Shown: positions 16,648 through 25,385, counted from the first letter of the stretch. The stretch: DNA of 64,000 nt from Pigmentiphaga sp. NML030171 (GCF_002188635.1 NZ_NINX01000033.1:310001-374000), one strand, 5' to 3'. Notes: generated by a model from the letters alone, not told the origin. Numbers and translations are program-made.

Positions 16648-16691
16648 GAAGCGGTTCGCGCGGATCTGCGCGCGAACCGCTTCTGCGTTTT
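16648..16691 (+). terminator. Rho-independent terminator after Bug gene
   Basis: A perfect 15-base stem (GAAGCGGTTCGCGCG at 16648-16662, complement at 16669-16683) with a six-base loop GATCTG is followed by TGCGTTTTCC. It starts 18 bases after the Bug stop at 16630 and ends the FAH-VOC-Bug operon. Confidence 0.8.
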
Positions 16692-16704
16692 CCACATCAC
16701 TGAA

Positions 16705-16743
16705 TTTCACATTTGTGAAAACGCTTTCACACTGGTGAAAGCG
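16705..16743. promoter_or_regulatory. Tandem TTTCAC-N4-GTGAAA operator palindromes
   Basis: Two perfect palindromes, TTTCACATTTGTGAAA (16705-16720) and a longer one with nine-base arms CGCTTTCAC and GTGAAAGCG around ACTG (16722-16743). Their centres are exactly 20 bases apart, so they face the same side of the helix. They lie 70-108 bases before the enoyl-CoA hydratase start and directly after the upstream terminator, so they belong to the 16813-19828 operon. The best local candidate binder is the IclR protein encoded at 19863-20636. Confidence 0.65.
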
Positions 16744-16812
16744 ACGTCTTCCCGGTGTCTTCCGTCGAGATAATCCGCCGCACCGATGCACGCGGCCACG
16801 ACAGGAGACACC

Positions 16813-17598
16813 ATGCCTCAGCACATCAGGATCGACCAACAAGGCCCCATCTGGCGGGTCGTCATCGATCGCCCCGACGCCAGGAACGCCCACGATCTCC
16901 AGACCTTCCAGGAACTGGTCGCCGCCTTCGACGAGGTCGAGGTCGACCCGGGTTGCCGCTGCGCCGTCCTGACCGGCGCGGGCGACATCTTCAGCGCCGG
17001 CCAGGACCTGCGTTTCACCGCCCAGGCAGATCCCCAGGCCATCGATGCCTACGGCCGCTGGAACGTCGCCGCGCGGCAGCGCATCCAGCGCAACGCCAAG
17101 CCAGTGGTCGCGGCCGTGAACGGCCCGGCCATCGGAGGCGGCGTCTACCTGGCCACGTCCTGCGACCTGGTGGTGGCCGTCGACACGGCCTTCTTCCAGA
17201 TGCGCGAGATCCAGGCCGGCAACCATAGCGGCGGCGCCTTCCTGTTCACCATCGGACGCGCGCGCTCGCTGGAGCTGTCGCTGCTGGGCGGACGTCTGCA
17301 GGCGCCGCAGGCGCTGGAATGGGGCCTGATCAACCGCTGCGTGCCGGCGGCGGACTTCGACGCCGCCGTGGACGAACTGGCGGCCACGCTGGCCGAGCTA
17401 CCGCCGCTGGCCATCCGCTATACCAAGAGCGCGACCAACCTGCTGCTGGACATGGCCGGCTTCAGCAACCACATGGAGGCCGGCGCGCCGATGCAGCGCT
17501 ACCTGGGCCTGACCCCCGATGGCCGCGAGGCCAAGCGCGCCTTCAACGAACGCCGCAAGCCGGTCTTCACCGGCCAGTTCCCGCGCGTCGCCGACTAG
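16813..17598 (+). CDS. Enoyl-CoA hydratase/isomerase family protein
   Basis: A 261-residue crotonase-fold enzyme acting on a CoA thioester. The oxyanion-hole segments are AGQDLRFTAQ and NGPAIGGGVYLATSCDLVVA, and REIQAGNHSGGAFLF stands where the catalytic glutamates usually lie, so hydratase chemistry is possible but isomerase or lyase activity is not excluded. The start at 16813 follows GGAGACACC. It heads an operon with a CaiB-type CoA-transferase (12-base gap) and a Bug, suggesting uptake, CoA activation and further degradation of a carboxylic acid. Confidence 0.88.
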   Translation: MPQHIRIDQQGPIWRVVIDRPDARNAHDLQTFQELVAAFDEVEVDPGCRCAVLTGAGDIFSAGQDLRFTAQADPQAIDAYGRWNVAARQRIQRNAKPVVAAVNGPAIGGGVYLATSCDLVVAVDTAFFQMREIQAGNHSGGAFLFTIGRARSLELSLLGGRLQAPQALEWGLINRCVPAADFDAAVDELAATLAELPPLAIRYTKSATNLLLDMAGFSNHMEAGAPMQRYLGLTPDGREAKRAFNERRKPVFTGQFPRVAD

Positions 17599-17610
17599 GA
17601 GACACCGACC

Positions 17611-18810
17611 GTGCCCCAACCGTTGCAAGGCTACCGGATCGTCGACTTCACGCACGTGCTGTCGGGCCCCATCGCCACCAACTTCCTGCGCCTGCTGGGC
17701 GCCGAGGTCATCAAGGTCGAATCGGCCGCCGGCGACACCATGCGCAACTACGGCGGCATCCAGTATGCCGACGGCATGGGCCCGTCGTTCGCCTCGGTCA
17801 ATTCGGGCAAGAAGTCTATCGTGCTCGATCTCAAGCGCGACGCCGACGTGGCGGTCGCGCGCGAGCTGATCGCCGGCGCCGACGTGGTGACCGAGAACTT
17901 CCGGCCCGGCGTCATGGACCGCCTGGGCCTGGGCTACGAAGCCTGCAAGGCCCTCAACCCGCGCATCGTCTTCTGCTCGATCTCGGGCTACGGCCAGCGT
18001 GGCGAGTTGCGTCACCAGCCCGCGATCGACCAGATCATCCAGAGCACCTCGGGCATGATGAGCCTGAGCGGTGAACCGGGCACCCCGCCCATCCGCATCG
18101 GCTATCCGGCGGTCGACACCTACTCGGGCCTGCTGGCCGCGTTCGCCATCGTCGCCGCCCTGCTGCAGCGTGGCCGCGACGGCCGGGCGCAGCAGGTGGA
18201 CGTGGCCATGTACGACGCCGCGCTGGTGCTGATGATCTCGATGGCCGGCCCGCACCTGCTGACCGGCAAGCGTCCAGCCAAGCAGGGCAACCGCGGCTAC
18301 AGCATGTCGCCCACCGCCGATACCTTCCCCACTGCGGCGGGGCACCTGACGCTGGGCGCGGTCCGCCAGGATCAGTTCGAGCGGCTGTGCCGCGTGATAG
18401 GACGCGAGGACCTGATCGCCGATCCGCGTTTCCAGGACCGGGGCACACGGGTCGCCCACGGCGAAGCCTTGCAGCATGAGGTGCGCCAGGCGCTGGCCGG
18501 CCGTGGCGCCGCCGAGTGGGCGGAGCTGCTCAACGCGGCCGGCGTGCCGGCCGGCGAAGTGCGCGAGCTGCCCGAGGCACTGGCGCAGCCGCACCTGGAC
18601 GACAGGCGATTGCTGCTGTCGATCGCGGCTGGCGACCAGGCCCTGCGCGTGCTGAACGCAGGCTTCTGCTACGAGCACGACGGCCCGGGCCTGGACGCGC
18701 CGCCGCCGGCGCTGGGCCAGCACACGGCCGAGATCCTGGCCGGCCTGGGCCGCACGCCCGAACAGATCGCGGCCTTCCTGCATCGCGAGGACACCCAGGC
18801 GAGATCCTGA
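17611..18810 (+). CDS. CaiB/BaiF family (class III) CoA-transferase
   Basis: A 399-residue family III CoA-transferase that moves CoA between carboxylates. It opens LQGYRIVDFTHVLSGPIATNF and has VIKVESAAGDTMR, FRPGVMDRLGLGYE and YPAVDTYSGLLAAF, whose aspartate is the expected acyl-anhydride nucleophile. The start is GTG at 17611 with AGGAGACACC upstream. It follows the enoyl-CoA hydratase gene and precedes a Bug gene. Donor and acceptor acids cannot be read from the sequence. Confidence 0.9.
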   Translation: MPQPLQGYRIVDFTHVLSGPIATNFLRLLGAEVIKVESAAGDTMRNYGGIQYADGMGPSFASVNSGKKSIVLDLKRDADVAVARELIAGADVVTENFRPGVMDRLGLGYEACKALNPRIVFCSISGYGQRGELRHQPAIDQIIQSTSGMMSLSGEPGTPPIRIGYPAVDTYSGLLAAFAIVAALLQRGRDGRAQQVDVAMYDAALVLMISMAGPHLLTGKRPAKQGNRGYSMSPTADTFPTAAGHLTLGAVRQDQFERLCRVIGREDLIADPRFQDRGTRVAHGEALQHEVRQALAGRGAAEWAELLNAAGVPAGEVRELPEALAQPHLDDRRLLLSIAAGDQALRVLNAGFCYEHDGPGLDAPPPALGQHTAEILAGLGRTPEQIAAFLHREDTQARS

Positions 18811-18859
18811 CCCCCCGGGGCGCCAACCCGGGTACGACAACATTCCAAGGAGACACCCC

Positions 18860-19828
18860 ATGAAGATCATGCACCTTGCCGGCGCCCTGTGCGCGCTGGC
18901 CATCTCGGCCCCGGCCGCGCAGGCGCGCGAGGCGGCCTATCCCGCCCAGCCTATCCGCCTGATCGTGCCCTTCGCGCCCGGCAGCACCAGCGACACCTCG
19001 GGCCGCGTCATCGCGCAACAGCTCGCCAGCCGGCTGGGCCAGGCGGTCACCGTGGATAACATGCCTGGGGCCGACGGCCGCATCGGCATCATGGCGGCCA
19101 AGAACGCGCCGGCCGACGGCTACACCCTGGTGCTGGGCAGCTGGACCAACCTGTCGGTCAACCCCATCGTCGTCAAGGACCTGCCCTACGATCCGCTCAA
19201 GGACTTCAAGCCCATCTCGGGCGTCACCCGCAGCATGTTGGGCATCGCCGTGCCGGCCAACTCGCCGTACAAGACGCTGGCCGACCTCGTCGCCGCGGCC
19301 AAGGCGCAGCCCGAGAGGCTGAACTTCGGCAACTTCGCCTGGGGCTATCGCCTGGCCACCGAATGGTTCTCCAGCATCGCCGGCATCCGCTTCACGCCCA
19401 TCTCGTACAAATCGACCAGCCAGATGAACACCGACCTGATCGGCGGGCAGATCGACGTGGCGATGGACGGCGTGGCCTCGCTGGCGCCCTCGGCCAAGGC
19501 AGCCAAGCTGCGCATCCTCGCCGTCACCGGCGAAAAGCGCCACGTCGAGTTCCCGGACGTACCCACCATCCGGGAAAGCGGCTATCCCGGCTACGTCATC
19601 TATGGCTGGTCGGCATTGATGGCGCGCGCGGAGGTCAGCGACGCGATCACCCGGCGCCTGGCCGACACCATGAAAGAGGTGCTGGAATCCCGGTCGGTGC
19701 AGGAGTTCGCCGAAAAGGGAGGCTCCGAGCTGCTCAAGCGCGATCCGGAGCAGATGCGCGCCTTCAACGTCAAGGAAATCGAAACACTGCGCACCGTTGC
19801 CGACAAGGCCGGCCTGGTCGCGCAATGA
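18860..19828 (+). CDS. Bug-family (TctC-like) receptor
   Basis: A 322-residue periplasmic receptor. The signal peptide is MKIMHLAGALCALAISAPAAQA, followed by YPAQPIRLIVPFAPGST, VDNMPGADGR and PADGYTLVLG. AAGGAG lies 8 bases before the ATG. It ends the hydratase/CoA-transferase operon and is convergent with the IclR gene 34 bases further on. The usual VPYKG motif is replaced by PISYKSTSQ, so its ligand pocket may differ from its neighbours. Confidence 0.92.
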   Translation: MKIMHLAGALCALAISAPAAQAREAAYPAQPIRLIVPFAPGSTSDTSGRVIAQQLASRLGQAVTVDNMPGADGRIGIMAAKNAPADGYTLVLGSWTNLSVNPIVVKDLPYDPLKDFKPISGVTRSMLGIAVPANSPYKTLADLVAAAKAQPERLNFGNFAWGYRLATEWFSSIAGIRFTPISYKSTSQMNTDLIGGQIDVAMDGVASLAPSAKAAKLRILAVTGEKRHVEFPDVPTIRESGYPGYVIYGWSALMARAEVSDAITRRLADTMKEVLESRSVQEFAEKGGSELLKRDPEQMRAFNVKEIETLRTVADKAGLVAQ

Positions 19829-19862
19829 ATACGGCCGGCCCGCTGCGGCACGCGCGTCCCGC

Positions 19863-20636
19863 TCAGTGCCCGAACTTGTCCGGCAAGGCCTCCATATGCT
19901 TGCGATGAAGCTCCACCACCCGCTGCAGCGCCTTCAGGAAATCGAGCTTCTTGGCGCGCAGCGCCGCGAGGCTCGCGCCTATGCCCAGGGCCATCGGCGG
20001 CTGGTGGGCCGGCGCGGCCAGCAGCGTCGTGATGATGCCGGCTCCCGGCGTCGACACGCCTTCGCTGTAGGCATAGCCGCTTTCGCGGTACTGCTGGATA
20101 CGCTTGCCCAGTTCGGCCATCGACACCCGGTGCTCCGGCGACTCGTGCGCGTTGATCCGGTTGACCAGCGCCCACAGCTCGGAAGGCGGCTTGAGCGACA
20201 GCAGCACCGTCCCCATGGCCGAGCGCAGCAGCGGCCGCAGCGTGCCCGGCGCCACGTCGCGCCGGTGCAGGGCGTCCGGGCCGCGCACCACGTGTATGTA
20301 CTGCACGTGGTGGCCACTTTGTATCCCCAGCGTGGGCGTCCCGCCCGTCTCCTCGCGCATCTGGTACATCAGGCGGGCGATCGTGCCGTCGGCCATCAAC
20401 GCGTCGTTGACCCAGATGCCCAACAGCGCTGCCTTCACCGTCGGCACGAAGGTCCGCTCGCTGGACGAATGGTCGAGATAGCCCATTTCGCTCAGCGTGC
20501 GCAGCAGGGCCAGTGTGCTCGAGGCCGGATAGTCCAGCGCCGCGGCGATCTCGCTCAGCGTCGCGGGCGCCTTGCGCCGCGCGAAGAATTCCAGGATCTC
20601 TATGGCCCGTTGGGCCGACTTGACCTTGGGCACCAT
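19863..20636 (-). CDS. IclR-family transcriptional regulator
   Basis: A 257-residue IclR protein. The winged helix covers VKSAQRAIEILEFFARRKAP to LDYPASSTLALLRTLSEMG; the effector domain follows (PTLGIQSGHHVQYIHVVRG, TLRPLLRSAMGTVLLS). Convergent with the hydratase-CaiB-Bug operon and divergent, with only 53 bases between, from an FAH-family gene, so it could control either or both. Confidence 0.9.
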   Translation of the reverse strand: MVPKVKSAQRAIEILEFFARRKAPATLSEIAAALDYPASSTLALLRTLSEMGYLDHSSSERTFVPTVKAALLGIWVNDALMADGTIARLMYQMREETGGTPTLGIQSGHHVQYIHVVRGPDALHRRDVAPGTLRPLLRSAMGTVLLSLKPPSELWALVNRINAHESPEHRVSMAELGKRIQQYRESGYAYSEGVSTPGAGIITTLLAAPAHQPPMALGIGASLAALRAKKLDFLKALQRVVELHRKHMEALPDKFGH

Positions 20637-20689
20637 GTCCTTGCCTCCACCGTTGCGCCTATCCGCTTTCTTTCAGCCAGGAACGAACC

Positions 20690-21619
20690 ATGAAACTCGC
20701 CACCATTGAACTGGGCGGCCGCCAGCTGCCCGCACTCTTCCTGGACGACGGCCGCGTCTGCGACCTCCAGGCCTTCGCCCAGGCCGCTCCGCCCGCCACG
20801 CTGCCCTTCCCGTGGCCCGAGACCGGCCGCCTGACCATGGTCGACCTGGCCGCCGGCGGCGCCGGCACCTGGGCCTGGTGCCGCGACATCGCCGCCGTCG
20901 CCGACGCCCACCTGGTTTCGCCCGGCAGCTACCGCCTGCTGGCACCCATTCCGCGTCCGCCCAAGAACATCTTCTGCCTGGGCCGCAATTATAGGGAGCA
21001 CATCCAGGAAGATAACGCCTCGCGCAATCTCGATACCCAGGAGCCCGAGCATCCGCAGTTCTTCACCAAGCCCTGGACCGCGATCGTCCCGCACGAGGGC
21101 GCCATCCGCTACGACCAGCGCGTCACCCGCCGCCTGGATTACGAGGTCGAACTCGCCGTCGTCATCGGCCAGGGCGGCCGCGACATCGCCGAAGGCGACG
21201 CCCCCGGCCACATCTTCGGCTACACGATCCTCAACGACATCAGCGCCCGCGACCTGCAGAAACGCCACGACCAGTGGTTCAAGGGCAAGGCCATCGACGG
21301 CAGTTGCCCCCTCGGCCCGTGGATCGTCTCGCCCGAAGCCGTCGGCGATCCCCATGCGCTGCGGATCTCCCTCAAGGTCAACGGCGAACAGCGCCAGAAC
21401 GCCAGCACCGGCGCGATGATCTTCTCCATCCCGCGCACCATCGCGTCGCTGTCGTCGGGGCTGACGCTGGAGCCGGGCGACGTGATCGCCACCGGCACGC
21501 CCTCGGGCGTCGGCTATGCGATGAACCCGCGCCAGTGGCTGAAGGACGGCGACGTGATCGAATGCGAGATCGAGAAGATCGGGAAATTGGTGAACCGGGT
21601 GGAGGAGGTGATAAATTGA
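20690..21619 (+). CDS. Fumarylacetoacetate-hydrolase-family protein
   Basis: A 309-residue FAH-fold enzyme. Key segments are NIFCLGRNYREHIQEDN, the metal-ligand stretch LDYEVELAVVIGQGG, LNDISARDLQKRHDQWFKGK and ATGTPSGVGYAMNP. It is related to, but not a recent duplicate of, the FAH gene at 13911. AGGA lies 6 bases before the ATG. It stands divergent from an IclR gene and is followed 31 bases later by a DUF2164 gene. Likely substrates are acylpyruvates or 2-oxo-enoic acids from aromatic ring cleavage. Confidence 0.88.
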   Translation: MKLATIELGGRQLPALFLDDGRVCDLQAFAQAAPPATLPFPWPETGRLTMVDLAAGGAGTWAWCRDIAAVADAHLVSPGSYRLLAPIPRPPKNIFCLGRNYREHIQEDNASRNLDTQEPEHPQFFTKPWTAIVPHEGAIRYDQRVTRRLDYEVELAVVIGQGGRDIAEGDAPGHIFGYTILNDISARDLQKRHDQWFKGKAIDGSCPLGPWIVSPEAVGDPHALRISLKVNGEQRQNASTGAMIFSIPRTIASLSSGLTLEPGDVIATGTPSGVGYAMNPRQWLKDGDVIECEIEKIGKLVNRVEEVIN

Positions 21620-21650
21620 ACGGCCCGGCGCCCCTCGCCAGAAAGCCGAC

Positions 21651-21926
21651 ATGACCATCGAACTCGACAAGCAAGTCCGCACCACTGCCATCGCCTCGAT
21701 CCAGCGCTACTTCGACCAGAACATGGAGGAGCCCATCGGCAACGTCGCCGCCGGCGGGCTGCTCGCCTTCTTCGTCGAAGAGATCGGGCCCGCGATCTAC
21801 AACCAGGCGGTCGCGGACGTGCAGGAGCGGTTGCAGTTGCGCCTATCGGAGATCGACCTCGAGGTCCACGAGGAAGAGTTTGCCTACTGGCGCAAGTACG
21901 ACCAGGCGAGCAAGGGGCGCCGCTAG
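21651..21926 (+). CDS. DUF2164 family small protein
   Basis: A 91-residue soluble, acidic protein with the arrangement of the DUF2164 family: an N-terminal MTIELDKQ, then AIASIQRYFDQNMEEPIGNVAAG, and a C-terminal EEEFAYWRKYD. Function unknown. It lies 31 bases after the FAH gene on the same strand; no clear ribosome-binding site is visible. Confidence 0.75.
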   Translation: MTIELDKQVRTTAIASIQRYFDQNMEEPIGNVAAGGLLAFFVEEIGPAIYNQAVADVQERLQLRLSEIDLEVHEEEFAYWRKYDQASKGRR

Positions 21927-21935
21927 GCTCGCGCC

Positions 21936-22187
21936 TTACCCACGGCGCGCCCACCACCACAGACCCCATGCGACCAGCGCCGGGATGCCGAACAGCGCCG
22001 CATGGATGGGCAGTTCCTCGGCCAGGGTATAGCCGTGGGAAAGGCCGGTGCGCAGGTTCCATGCGCACGCCGCCAGCCAGGCCAGCGTGAAGAGCCCGGC
22101 GGCCCAGGTGCGATGGGGCGCGGGGACCACGCGCAGCAGCGCGATGGCCAGGACCAGTCCGATGGCGATGATGATCAGGGTACGCAT
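21936..22187 (-). CDS. Small hydrophobic membrane protein
   Basis: An 83-residue protein with three predicted membrane segments: RTLIIIAIGLVLAIALL, WAAGLFTLAWLAACAW and AALFGIPALVAWGLWWW. The start at 22187 is chosen because GTGAGG lies 5 bases upstream and the hydrophobic segment begins there; a longer frame upstream is Arg/Ser-rich and unlike protein. Convergent with DUF2164, ten bases apart. Function unknown. Confidence 0.65.
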   Translation of the reverse strand: MRTLIIIAIGLVLAIALLRVVPAPHRTWAAGLFTLAWLAACAWNLRTGLSHGYTLAEELPIHAALFGIPALVAWGLWWWARRG

Positions 22188-22385
22188 GGTGGCCTCACTT
22201 GGGAGCTTCAGCTTAGGGCAGCCGGCCGGGGCCGATAAGTCCCCGGCTTCTGGATGGATTATCCAGCATGGCGATCCAATCCACGAGTCCCGGCTGCTAT
22301 GCGAACTTCGCCTCCACGCCCGGCGCCGGCGTGGCGCCGAATCCCCCGCGCCGGACCACCGCCTCGCGGCCACCGTGGGCTTCGA

Positions 22386-22580
22386 TCAGTGCGTGCTGGT
22401 CGGCCTTGGCGATGCGATCATGTCGGTGCCGCCGCCCGCGCTGACCGGCACCAGCAGGCGCACCGGACGCGAGGGATAGGACTGCGCCAGCGCGCAGGCC
22501 GGCACCAGCCCGGCCACAGCGGCGGATCGAGCGGCCGTGGCCAGGACCCGGCGCCGGCCCCGATCGATATCCTGAGTCAT
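22386..22580 (-). pseudogene. 5' remnant of a Bug-family receptor gene
   Basis: An intact gene beginning (GGAGGAGG directly before the ATG at 22580) encodes an Arg-rich signal (DRGRRRVLATAARSAAVAGL, cleavage near ALA-QS) and the first Bug motif YPSRPVRLLVPVSAGGGTDM. After GTDMIA the reading frame leaves the family and stops at 22386 after 64 residues. The following 200 bases show no Bug middle or C-terminal motif in any minus-strand frame, which points to a large internal/3' deletion. It is divergent from a LysR gene, the usual Bug arrangement. Confidence 0.75.
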
Positions 22581-22683
22581 CTCCTCCTCCCACCGCGGCC
22601 TGACATGCCGCGGGATGCCGGGCAGTCTAATCAGCGCGGCGAAGGCGCGGAAGTACAATTCCTTTAGAGCTTTTCTAAAAAAA

Positions 22684-23628
22684 ATGGATAGCGGCCAGGC
22701 CTGGAGACGCTGCGTGGCACTCAATCTCGATCATCTGCGCGCGTTCCTGGTGGTGGTGGAAGAAGGCAGCATCAATCGCGCGGCCGCGCGCCTGCTGCGA
22801 GCGCAGCCCGCGGTGGGCCGGCAGATCCGGCTGCTGGAAGAATCGCTGGGCACGCCGCTGCTGGAACGCTCGTCCAGCGGCGTGCAACCCACCAACGCGG
22901 GCGAACAGCTCATCGCCCATGCGCGGCGCATCTTCCGCAACGTGGCCGAGGCCGAAGCCGCCATGGCGCGCGTCGCCACGGAACCGGCCGGCGACCTGAT
23001 CGTGGCGATCCCGACCTCGCTGGCCGACCAGCTCGGCCCCGTCCTGTTCGGCGCGATGCGCGACCGCCATCCGCGGGTGCGCCTGACGCTGCTGGAAGGA
23101 GACAGCCACGCCATCACCAGATGGATGGCGGGCAACGAGGCCGACATAGGCGTGCTGCCCGAAGGCAGCTCGGACACCAGCCTGCATGCGATCGAGTGCG
23201 GCCGGCAGGTGTTCTGCTTCTGCGGCCCCGCGGACGGTTTCCCCGTGCTGCCGGCGTCCATGCCGCTGGGGGATGCCTTGTCCTATCCACTGGCTCTGTC
23301 CATCCCGCCGAACCGGCTGCGGCGGCTGGTCGACAGCGCCGCGGCCGGCATAGGCCGCGAGGTGCGCCCGGTGCTGAACGCCAGTTCCAGCCACTTGATC
23401 ACCGCGCTGATGCGGCAGGGCGAGCTATATACGATCCGCCCCCGCATCGGCCCGGTGCCGGCCGTGGTGGACGGCATTGCCTTCATCCCCATTGCCGAGC
23501 CGGCCATCCAGCGTGGCATCAGCGTCGTGTGGAGTACCGCGCGGCCGTTGAGTCCGGCGGGGGAGGCGGCGCGCGCCACACTGGAGGAACTGCTGCGCGG
23601 CATGGACGGCGCGCAGGCGCCGGGCTGA
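22684..23628 (+). CDS. LysR-family transcriptional regulator
   Basis: A 314-residue LysR protein with helix-turn-helix LDHLRAFLVVVEEGSINRAAARLL then QPAVGRQIRLLEE and GTPLLERSSSGVQPTNAGEQL. The effector domain begins around ATEPAGDLIVAIPTSLADQLGP. The start is taken at ATG 22684; GTG at 22714 is equally compatible with the family. It is divergent from the Bug remnant, so its former target gene may be lost. Downstream there is no co-directional partner. Confidence 0.87.
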   Translation: MDSGQAWRRCVALNLDHLRAFLVVVEEGSINRAAARLLRAQPAVGRQIRLLEESLGTPLLERSSSGVQPTNAGEQLIAHARRIFRNVAEAEAAMARVATEPAGDLIVAIPTSLADQLGPVLFGAMRDRHPRVRLTLLEGDSHAITRWMAGNEADIGVLPEGSSDTSLHAIECGRQVFCFCGPADGFPVLPASMPLGDALSYPLALSIPPNRLRRLVDSAAAGIGREVRPVLNASSSHLITALMRQGELYTIRPRIGPVPAVVDGIAFIPIAEPAIQRGISVVWSTARPLSPAGEAARATLEELLRGMDGAQAPG

Positions 23629-23669
23629 AAGCGCTAGATGCTCGATGAGCCACGATCCGGCGCCTAGCC

Positions 23670-24167
23670 TCAAGTCGGCGTTGGCCCCAAGACGAATCTA
23701 GCCTGCTCCCTGCGCAGCATTTGGTAGGGAGACATGAAGTCCACCCCTAGTCCAATGCACACATTGGGAATCTTGATTTTCTTGACGGATGCTGACGCCA
23801 CTTCATGCGTCACCAGCGTATGATGGCCGGTCAACGCGGTTGCAACCAACCAGAAGTCCGCTACCTGCATAAAGGTATTCACAGCCGCAGGCTCATACCC
23901 TTGTTGGACTACCCATGCGCTTACGTGCTGGGCGGCAGTAAGCACAGCGGCGTCCGGGGCCAGGAAGAATCCGTCCTCCCTACCCAGTGCCCACTCGGCC
24001 AATTCGTCCCCACCACCAGTCAGTTCATCACCCACTTGGCGAATGCTGCAGAGTCGCCCGGCGTCATATGCCTGGTCAAGCCAAGACCAAAATGCGGGGC
24101 AAAAGTCGAACCCGTACTGTAGGTTCTTGGCCTGAATGAAGACGTTGGCATCCAGCAGGTAGGCCAT
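23670..24167 (-). CDS. DUF4411 PIN-domain-like protein (putative toxin)
   Basis: A 165-residue PIN-like nuclease candidate. It opens MAYLLDANVFIQAKN with the first acidic residue of PIN domains and later has NTFMQVADFWLVATALTG and HTLVTHEVAS, where other acidic metal ligands of the family lie. DUF4411 proteins are typically encoded directly after an XRE-ImmA gene, as here: its ATG overlaps the stop of the upstream gene (ATGA). RNase or tRNase toxin activity is inferred from family and linkage. Confidence 0.8.
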   Translation of the reverse strand: MAYLLDANVFIQAKNLQYGFDFCPAFWSWLDQAYDAGRLCSIRQVGDELTGGGDELAEWALGREDGFFLAPDAAVLTAAQHVSAWVVQQGYEPAAVNTFMQVADFWLVATALTGHHTLVTHEVASASVKKIKIPNVCIGLGVDFMSPYQMLRREQARFVLGPTPT

Positions 24168-25315
24168 CAGGTCGGAAATCCCAGTATTCGCCCCAGCTCG
24201 TTGAACGTGCCCGACTTTGCGATGCCAAGCATGCGAAACGCATCCCGGTACAAAGTTCGCCCTTCAAGGGTGCTTGCAACCAAGGACTGAGCAAATCGCT
24301 TGCTGACGCGAGCGACAGTGGTTCGATAGAAATCGCCGCCTCCTGCATTGCGCTCAGCCAAACTCCTCAAACGCGCCTCTTCATCCCGATAAGCCCGCCA
24401 GAACGCCGCTCTATCGAGATATCCCACGTCCCACATCCGTCGCAGAAGCACCAAGGTGCTTACCTTGAAATGTCGTGCCAGCCGCTTCAATGCGGCATCC
24501 AGCGGCTCATCGGCGCGAAGCGCATCAAGAAAGTCCGCCCGGGGAACAAGCAGTTCGGCTGCTACCTGGTTGCACCATACTTCCACGGCGTAATCGGAAA
24601 CTTCCGATATCCGAGCATCCGACAAAGCCGACTGCCCCAGCCACAAATGCGCAAGTTCGTGCGCCAACGTAAACATCTGGGCAGCCTTGCTATCCGCCCC
24701 GTTGATGAACACCAAGGGTGCCAGCTTATCCGCAAGGGCAAAACCTCTAAATTCACGGGGGTTCAGCTGCCGGGTGTTGTTGTTCATCACCACCCCACTG
24801 ACCATCACCATCACACCTGCTTGCTCGGCCTGCGCAATAAACAGGCGCAATGCCTCAGCCCACGTGGGACATTCAGAACGAGCCTCCACGCTGAACCCGA
24901 GCACCTCGCGGATTCGTTGCGCCACTTCCATCGGCGGCGTTTCCATCGTCACGCAGGCGACGAAGGGCAGTGGCTTCTCGCCGTTAACCAGGGCTTCGTC
25001 CCGATACCAAGTTTGTCGCGTTTGACAGGTGAAAATCACATCCAGCAGATCGGCAGTCAGGCGTGGCGAATCTCGGCCCATTGTCCGAAAATCGGGAATC
25101 GGCAAGTCCTCTCGCGGAGGCTCGGGAAGGAAGAAATACCCCAACGGCGCGTGCGTAGCCTGCGCGAACTGTTCGAGTTGGCGCAAAGTGGGCTGGATAG
25201 CGCCGGACTCCCACTCCATAAGGCGAGGAAAACGCGCCAGCAGCACAGCCTCATCCATCTGGGCGCGCTGGCGGGCCCAGATGAACATGATTGGTTGTAT
25301 GGAGACGCGAGTCAT
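24167..25315 (-). CDS. XRE / ImmA-IrrE family zinc peptidase-regulator (putative antitoxin)
   Basis: A 382-residue two-domain protein. The N-terminal XRE-type helix-turn-helix spans roughly residues 1-60 (RQRAQMDEAVLLARF, IQPTLRQLEQFAQAT, PLGYFF). The C-terminal ImmA/IrrE metallopeptidase domain has the zinc motif HELAH at 219-223 within FTLAHELAHLWLG, and a third ligand region AVEVWCNQVAAELLVP. Such proteins act as antitoxins or protease-type regulators of their operon. It precedes the DUF4411 gene with four-base overlap. The codon use looks less strongly GC-biased than neighbouring housekeeping genes, suggesting acquisition. Confidence 0.87.
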   Translation of the reverse strand: MTRVSIQPIMFIWARQRAQMDEAVLLARFPRLMEWESGAIQPTLRQLEQFAQATHAPLGYFFLPEPPREDLPIPDFRTMGRDSPRLTADLLDVIFTCQTRQTWYRDEALVNGEKPLPFVACVTMETPPMEVAQRIREVLGFSVEARSECPTWAEALRLFIAQAEQAGVMVMVSGVVMNNNTRQLNPREFRGFALADKLAPLVFINGADSKAAQMFTLAHELAHLWLGQSALSDARISEVSDYAVEVWCNQVAAELLVPRADFLDALRADEPLDAALKRLARHFKVSTLVLLRRMWDVGYLDRAAFWRAYRDEEARLRSLAERNAGGGDFYRTTVARVSKRFAQSLVASTLEGRTLYRDAFRMLGIAKSGTFNELGRILGFPT

Positions 25316-25385
25316 GCCTGGAGTTTATATCGCAGCAATGTTTCGCACATCAATTGGCCGGTCACTGGAGTGTCCTGAAACGAAA

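Noticed and set aside
22188-22385. C-terminal half of the Bug remnant in another frame
   Set aside because: No Bug middle or C-terminal motif is visible in any minus-strand frame; a frame containing EAHGGREAVVRRGGFGATP is not a recognisable family.
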